From: Saccoglossus kowalevskii
Lineage: Eukaryota; Hemichordata; Enteropneusta; Harrimaniidae
Reading direction: 5' to 3'
DNA length: 35,832 bases
Assembly (NCBI RefSeq): GCF_000003605.2
Contig: NW_003140811.1
Span: 1,028,539 to 1,064,370, forward strand
Shown here: in pieces, positions 23,901 to 32,900 of the stretch
Numbering within the stretch: the first letter of the stretch is position 1
Layout of the letters: the number at the start of each line of letters is the position of its first letter
Position numbers and translations under genes: made by a program
The notes under the pieces: generated by a model
What the model was told of the DNA's origin: nothing
The model's database searches: none
What the model saw: only the letters and a program-made list of their open reading frames with translations

Positions 23901-26900
23901 NNNNNNNNNNNNNNNNNNNNNNNNNNNNNNNNNNNNNNNNNNNNNNNNNNNNNNNNNNNNNNNNNNNNNNNNNNNNNNNNNNNNNNNNNNNNNNNNNNNN
24001 NNNNNNNNNNNNNNNNNNNNNNNNNNNNNNNNNNNNNNNNNNNNNNNNNNNNNNNNNNNNNNNNNNNNNNNNNNNNNNNNNNNNNNNNNNNNNNNNNNNN
24101 NNNNNNNNNNNNNNNNNNNNNNNNNNNNNNNNNNNNNNNNNNNNNNNNNNNNNNNNNNNNNNNNNNNNNNNNNNNNNNNNNNNNNNNNNNNNNNNNNNNN
24201 NNNNNNNNNNNNNNNNNNNNNNNNNNNNNNNNNNNNNNNNNNNNNNNNNNNNNNNNNNNNNNNNNNNNNNNNNNNNNNNNNNNNNNNNNNNNNNNNNNNN
24301 NNNNNNNNNNNNNNNNNNNNNNNNNNNNNNNNNNNNNNNNNNNNNNNNNNNNNNNNNNNNNTAAAATTATTCATTTCGCTGAATGAATGATTCAGTAAAA
24401 ATAAAATTCAGCAAATATAGCTTTTTTCCTCTATTTTACATTCAACTCATCACAAATCAGTGAAAATAAATTCCATACGAAAATCTTTTTAGGAGAAATT
24501 CAAAGTGGTCCTTTACTATAAAAGACCATGCAGGTGAAGATAAAATCAGAGAGAGATACCTTTTTAAGTAACTCTAGAATAAAAATCAAGGTATTCAATA
24601 ATATACGACAATAACTTAATTTTCGAATTTCATCAGTTGCTATTGTAATCTTGTATTAACAAAAGCAGCATCTTGGCTGCCTGCCATACAGTTATATCCG
24701 ACCTACGGTGTAGGTGTTAAAATGCAAGGGGTGGCCTCTTGCAAAGGGAAATAACAGATTTCAAATGTTAATACTTGAAAGTTCATGCATTGAATAGCAA
24801 TGACATGTATCAGACAGTGTATACATGCATTTTAAGCTTAACATGGGCAAAATGCGGAGGTAATATTCCAATTTAAACGGTGATGATATTAGTGAATATA
24901 TATAGGGATGATTTTTGTCGATACAGCATTTATCCATCAACAGTTACTCCAAAGTCAAGATGAAGTTTCAAATATATTTTTTCATGATAAATAAATGAGT
25001 GCGCGGTCTATACGAGTTGATATGTCAGAATTTATTACCAGATAGAATGTCATCTTCAATGATGCATATGAATGTGAACATTTGTTTTAACTTGATTGGT
25101 ACTGTATGTTGATATAATTATATATGAATACACTAGATTGTGATTTATCATAAACTGAAACCGCTATTTTTGTACCATACATCTGAGTATTCAATTGATG
25201 ATACAATGCAATTATCAAATAAGTATATGTGCACTGGTTAGGGACGACATCAAAAGATCAAAGTCGGATAAAAAACTTAATTCTTTTAGTTTTTTTCCCA
25301 AAAAACCCACTGAAACTTAATTGATAAATATTGATCATGATCATTGACTACATTCACCATTAAATACAAATTGATAATCTGACAATAGTATGGCATAGCA
25401 GTTGGTTGTAATAATGAAGCGCAAACTACTTTCTGTTCATGCTCTAGGTCCATGCCCTGAAATTGACCTCATTTGAGCACATATTTACACTCGGACCAAA
25501 CCATTTTCTCGTATTGGATGTTTTTTTTTCACTTTCTGTTATTTTGGTCTATGATTGGATAGAAAAAAACGAACTACAAATAATCCAAGGTTTTTTTTGA
25601 CTTTATTAAAAAATAAAATCGTTTTTGTAGGATGGAAACTTTTTGAGGCCACCCCCCCACCCCCCAACTAAAGCAAATAAGTTTTTTTATCCGACATCGA
25701 TCTTTTGACGTCGTCCCTTATTGTTATACGTAGTGTTTTTATTTCATTTTTCAAATGGATACTGCTGTGTATGCAACAACAGAAAAATATTTGTAGTTTA
25801 GTAAAAAATATTATCTAGTATGGTCACAAATAGGCAGTTTTTACCCTCATTACATCTCTAAATACTATATGATCACCATCCATAAAAAAACAAGTCATTG
25901 TCAATGACATAGTCCCTGTCATGTTTTTAGTGACTTTGTCAAACAATGAAAAGCATATAGTCAGATTATGTTTGAATAGCATTTAGCATATTAACACAAT
26001 GCTTGATCAATAATCAACATACACATTGGTGCCATCAAGTTCACATTACTTACAGTGATGATGCACACTGTGCTGCCATCAAGTTCACATTACTTTCACT
26101 GATTGGTTAATTAAGAATAATAAAACATGGTGCTTGATCAATAATCAACATACACATTGGTGCCATCAAGTTCACATTACTTACAGTGATGATGCACACT
26201 GTGGTGCCATCAAGCTCACATTACTTTCACTGATTGGTTAATAAAGATTCATAGAACACAATGCTTGATCAATAATCAACATGCACAGTGACACCATCAG
26301 GCGAGCCTAAAAAACAGTTGACATTTTTTAAATTTTGCAATTTTATTTGTTTCACTAAATTTCATTGAAATTTCTAAATAATTAAAAACAACAATTAACC
26401 CATATCTTGCCTTTGTACTGAATTTAAACCCAGTCTGTAAAATCATCTTTGTAAAATTGGCAGAACTCTCATAAAAAAATAAAATGGCTATTTTGAATTG
26501 AATCACAAAAAACATGACGTGCATCAGGAACCCACCATGACTGATGTCAATGCCAAGTTTGAATGAAATCGGTCAAGGCATATCCAAGAAATGGTTGATG
26601 ACATGTTAGAATTTTGTGATTTTACTTGTTTTTGACAAAAATGACCACCATTCGGCTATATCTTGTCTTTGTAGAAAATTTAAGCTAAATCTGTACGATC
26701 ATCTCAGTAAAATGAGCAGAATACTCGTAAAAAACAAAATGACCACCAGTCCGCCATTTTGAATCTAATCATGAAAATAAACGACGTGCATCAGTAACCC
26801 ACCATGACTGATGTAAATGCCAAGTTGGAAAGAAATTGGTCAAGGCATGTCCGGGAAACGGTTGATGACATGTCCAAATGTAGATTTTTGGTGTTTTATT

Positions 26901-29900
26901 TGAACAAAAATGGCAGCCACTCAGTCAAAGGTCAACCAAATCAAAAATAAATCAATGTGCACATGTCTCTCATTATGACTTGTCTTTGTACCAGCTTTGA
27001 AGAAAATCCGTCCAGGCGTCTCTGAGAAATGATGACGGACACACGGACGCATGGACGAACGGAACCCAAACATTAGTCCCCATTTCCGACTACGTTCGAC
27101 AGGGACTAAAAAGATACTATAAAATATTCATTTTCACTGAATGAATGATTCAGTAAAAATAAAATCCAGCAAATATAGCTTTTTTCCTCTATTTTACATT
27201 CAACTCATCACAAATCAGTGAAAATAAATTCCATACGAAAAACCCAAAAAGTCTTTTCAGCAAAAATTAATTCCAGCTAAAAATAAAGTATTTTTCAGCA
27301 TCAAGGAGTCAAATTGATTTCCTAATGGAATCAGTTTCAACACTTTTTCGCTCATTCTCAAATATCTCTTACCAGATAACAATGTAACAAACCAGTAACC
27401 ATGGAGACACACTCAACAAATCTGAATAGAGGATTAACTGGAGAGAAAATTAATCATTTATCCGATTTCTATATGAAGGATTTCATTGTGTGTAGTGTAT
27501 GGATTATGATATCAGGAGACTCCCTTGCCTTTTGCTTCATTAATTACCCCCCCCCCCCCATTTTCCTCCTAGACGCACACAGTTTGTACATGTATAGAAA
27601 TCTCTATTGGGAGATGTAAAGTTCAATAGACTGGTTGGTGAGTTCAAAGGTCACTTTTGATAACATCAGCTGCGAGTTCCAAGGTACATGCCACCATAAA
27701 TGCATACGTGATTTCACTTTACAAGAGACTTGTCTTCCTTATGGATTTTATTATTCATTAATAATTAAGATTATACCAACCAATATAGATATTTAGTGCA
27801 GATTATCAATAATCATTACAGGATAGTATAGCAACACTTATTACAACTGGCGAGTGAAAACACTCTGGGCAATTGGTGCACATGTGTGCGTGTATTTTTT
27901 TTTTTTTTTTCCATTTATTTTTTCATTTCATTTTAATTGTGCAATCATTTTTTTATGAAACTTAAATTTTTATTTAATTTTTTTTTTTCGAAATTTGACA
28001 ACGCTGTTATGCGCACATTTTTAACAGACGTATTGGTTCTGTTTTTTTGTTTTTTTTCTATCCTAATAACATTCATAACATTAACATTTGACATGAGCAT
28101 TCACATCTTCCCTACATATTAAACAACAATTTTATTATTAGTTTAATACATTATTTTCATGAGAATCAACAATTTGAAAGACTAAATGTTGTAATCTTAA
28201 CTTTTAAATGCTCGCATAGAGCTTGATCTTTTAAAGTCATGTGTTGATTTTTCTCATTATTGTGAATGCCAATTTCAAGTTCATTTCCTTTTAGCTAAAG
28301 TATAATGTAAATAATGCATCATTCAGGTTCAATAGTACACTACCTAGGCAACTGTAATCAATGTTATTCTCATCATTTCTCAGTAGTATTTGTTACGCTC
28401 TTGTGTATTATGTATCTTAAAAACATTTATTCATAATTATCGTTAATTTCCATGCTGTAATGTTTGGTCTAATTTCTCATTTATTGCTAGCAGATTTGGT
28501 TAAAGAAACTAAATTATTTAATAAAAGATGAACAACCTGATATGAATATCTTCATCATTTATTTATTTCTGCATCCATAATATCATACCAAATGATAATT
28601 ATGTATCTTACATTGCAGACCATTATTACCCATCATTGTCAACATAGAGTCTATGACAGCTTTCTGATTTAACAGAGAATAATAGGGAAAAACATAGATC
28701 AGGGTCCTCATATCCCCATTTCCATGGAAACAGAGATTGTGTATTCATCATATGATGTTATGATGAAATGAACCTTTATCAGACGACCTCTGTGTCATGC
28801 TAGACATTTCTTAGAATACATCTTTAATATTGTCATTTTTCACGGAAATCAGTCAGAAATCAGTCAGAAATCAAAGAAAGACATGTAAAATTAGAGAAAA
28901 TTACACAAAATGTGACAAAACATGATTTAAAATTGGGCGATTAAATTAAGAGTAGAGTTAGATGAGCATGAGCTTAGAATAATCTATTCTCAATGTTATA
29001 CATGAATCAATACTTAATCAATACTTGTTATCATTAATGGGGTTCTTCTGTCGTATTGATTACAAAGGGCAATTGTTCATACACTTAGCATCTTAGCACA
29101 TACACTTTTATAGATTCCATGTTCCATGGCAAAAACACCGTATTTACTTTAATAATAATGCATCACCTTGGAAGCACATACAAGACAAAAATTACATTTA
29201 TTGTATTAACAGTATATCAGCTGAAAAAATTAAAAATATTCTTTTTTTGACTACAGACTTGTGTCTAATATTTAGTATGTATGCGCTACTAATAGCAAAT
29301 ATGGAATACATATACAGAACATTAATAATAGGTAAAGACAATACGATATACTGTCTAGTAGAATTTATATTTATAATGAGGCCAGTGGATTATCACAGTT
29401 ATCAAATTATTAATTTTCTTCCTACCTATTTTACAAAAGATTTGCATTTACACATGTTGGTAAGGCTTTCCTTTGAATGATATACAAATGAAATCCATGA
29501 TCAAACTGTGAATTCAGTGTCTGCTCTGAAAACATGTCATCATTTGAACGTCCATAAACAATTAAGTGACAGTACATATTATGTGTGTAATGGTGCCTGT
29601 GTTCACAGAAATATCGGTAAGCAAAGAGTATGTTTTTTTACATATAATTATCACTGGAGAAGAAAATATATGCACTGCATTTGATTGGAAGTTGCAGTGA
29701 TATTTAAATTCGCTGGTTTGCAAAGGAAACCATACATTATCTTTTTCAATTTAATAATTTGTTGCATTTTCATTTTAATTATAGTGCATTGCGCTATTAG
29801 TGAATTAAGTGATAATAAAACCCAGTGGTTGATTAAGACTTATACAGTATTCATCAACAGATTTTTTCATATTTTTCCATTGGCTTGATGTTACCCATTA

Positions 29901-32900
29901 AACGCCAGACCTTACTTTCAAAGAATAATGATCACTTCACTCACCTATCACTCACCCAATCAACCCCCAGAAGGGCTAATTATTGCACTCCTAATCTATA
30001 CCTTTGCAAAAAGATAACGTATATAGCTCCCCTATGTCAATCAAGTTACCTCGTTTAGGAGAATCATTTTATGCTCCTAGGCTATTCGAAAAAGACACGT
30101 AAAACTTTATTGTGTATACCCGAAAAAAAGCAAATCCAAAAACTCAGATTTGTCAGTTAGTTGAGTGAAACAGACAACAGCTTCTGATCAGCAATCCCAA
30201 GGTGATGATGATAGAGTATATACAACACATGATATATTATTGCCTAATGTGATTGATTCATTAACGTCCAAGTTACAGTGCCAAAAGATTACTACAAAAT
30301 CATCATCTTTTCAGTATAAAAAAAAACACATTTCTGTTCTCTAATTGAAATTTATAAATCTCAATAGCCAAATAATAAAATGCAATTTCTTCTGAAAAGC
30401 CACTTAAAACAGGTCTTGGGGTCTCTAATTCATAGAAGTTTGGAAATGAGATGACACACTTGGAAAAACCAGAGATGTTCAAATAATAATTTCTATAAAG
30501 AATGAATTATCTCAATTTCATTATCAACTCCATGAATCATGAACCCTCATTCGTAAAACACCATTCCTGTACTGCAAGTTTAATGCAGAGCGGAGGCTTA
30601 ATGATTTGAAAATGATCTGTCAGATTGAAACTCAACTTCTCCTTCATTGCCCACACATTTAATCCCGAAAGTCATTCTTTGTGTCCACATGCTTGTCACT
30701 TTTAATAATCTTGATATTTCTTTCATTTAATGAATCGTAACATCCGGCACAGAAAAAAAAAAAAAAGAAGCATTTCTGTTCGATGATAATTAAACCTTAA
30801 CAAAATGAAATGCTGCCACATTCTCATTCGCGTGGGTTGTAATTTATTATGGCGACACAAATTGACTGAAATTATATTAATTTGCATATTAAATGTGAGA
30901 GAGTCTCATATCTCACAAAGGAAGTATATTATCATGATAAAAAATCTGGTATTAAATATTTAGAATATTTTAATCCTTGTAATATCCCCACTCTCTTATC
31001 AAATTCGTTTCATGCACATCACTGGAGAAGAGTCACCTCTCCACACAGAGTAATTAACACATACAATGAATCTCCTGTTCACTCTAGCATACTAACATAA
31101 AGAGTATACCGTATATGAAAAACCATCATCAGTTTTAGCCTCAAGGACATATAGACGCCACAAGCACATTATGACTTTGTAAATTTGATAAAAAGAAATC
31201 CCACTAATCATCTCCATGGTAACCGTCATACTACGGTTGCAACATTGATGAAGCCATAGGTGTGCTGCAAATCTAATTCCAGACGTCGATAGATAGATGC
31301 ATGATTTCAGTTGGCACCTGCTCGGTGATCTTCAAGGGAATCTTTTTTTCAAACTATCTAGGAGCTGACAAATTATATTGATAAATCAGGATTTCACCAA
31401 TTATAAGTTTACTCCAGACCACAAATCTCTAATCCTACAGTAGATATTTCGATAATAAGCCATTGCATAGCATTGTGAAATATCAATCTGATTAAAATCT
31501 GACGTAGGAAGGGGCTCTGTGATTCTATTTCTGTCATGAACTTATATTGCTTGCAGCATCCAATTAAACAACAGAAACGAGTTTGAACGTGACGTCAATA
31601 GTCTGTAACATGTTCAATGTAGTTTACCCAAAGTAAAAGGAAATTTCAAATGTTGGGACAAGTGCAAATACGTTTCAATTAAATGCAAATACACATTTCA
31701 CAAATTGGGAAAGTCTATTTTTTTTGATGTATAGTATATCATATCTAATATTATTTTCGGCATGAAAACAAAACATGGATGTCAAAAAAATGTTTTCTAT
31801 TTTATTCCTTTTATTTTTTCAAAAATACCAATTTTTAATTAGTGTCAATATTATCTAGTATGAATATTCATATATTCATAAATATATTCACAATAATGTA
31901 TTTATGTTAATAATAATGATAATTTAATATAATTTTAAATGATATACATTTGCAAGGATAATTATGTTTAAAACTGAATAAATAATTACCGGTAATATAA
32001 AGGTATGCTGAATACCCTGGACAAGATGAAAGCAGACACTGTGAAACCATTTATTTTCACTGACATTTAATTTCATTATTTTGATTTTTTGAGCATATTC
32101 ACTGTGTTTTAATTCCATGAATTTGTCAAGGAAACAATGAGTTTTATTATTCTTTTACATGTTCACACAGATTTAATTTAGCAGATTTTAATTATCAGGG
32201 AAAATAGCGAAATTAAAACCCAGTGAATAATTAATGTATTCACAGTAGTAGGTGATCAAAGCAAGGTGATTTTCATGTCTTGTATAACTTATTTTGTACT
32301 AATACCTCCACAAACAAGTGAGCATCTTTTATTATACACTTTTTTCCCCCCCCAAGACTTGTACCTCAAATTGGTATCATTATAAGGTTATTACAAGGAT
32401 ACCAAAAAGTATGCATGAAGTTCAGTGGGAGTATCGACCGAGGATACATCATTGGAATGCTGATACACAAAAAAAGTTTAGAACAGATTGAGCAAACTTC
32501 TTTGAATGGAGTCCGGTCAAACCCTGGGAGCTGCCATGTTTGTTTTATTATTAGAGGACACTCATGCGCAAAATCGTTCCATATTTGGAATTCGCATTTC
32601 CTAATATGGTAGGATGAAAATACCCAGTGCAATAGCGTAAAGTTACGGCACTCTATAACGTATGGGGTTACGGTGACATATTTATATTATTGTAAGTTAT
32701 TCCTACAACAAAGCCTGAATACACAGTTTATGTAAAATGACAAATGTAATTTGACCAAAGGGAGCATGAATTCAGAACATTGGTTATGACTAACATCACT
32801 ATTGTAATATACCAATGCCCATATTTGCACATCACATGACATCATCGATGTGACATTAAAATTGGTAATGAACAGATATACTGAATTTACCATAATTTTT

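Noticed and set aside
23346-24386. Two long open frames spanning the gap
   Set aside because: Almost entirely unknown bases; they are artefacts of translating N.
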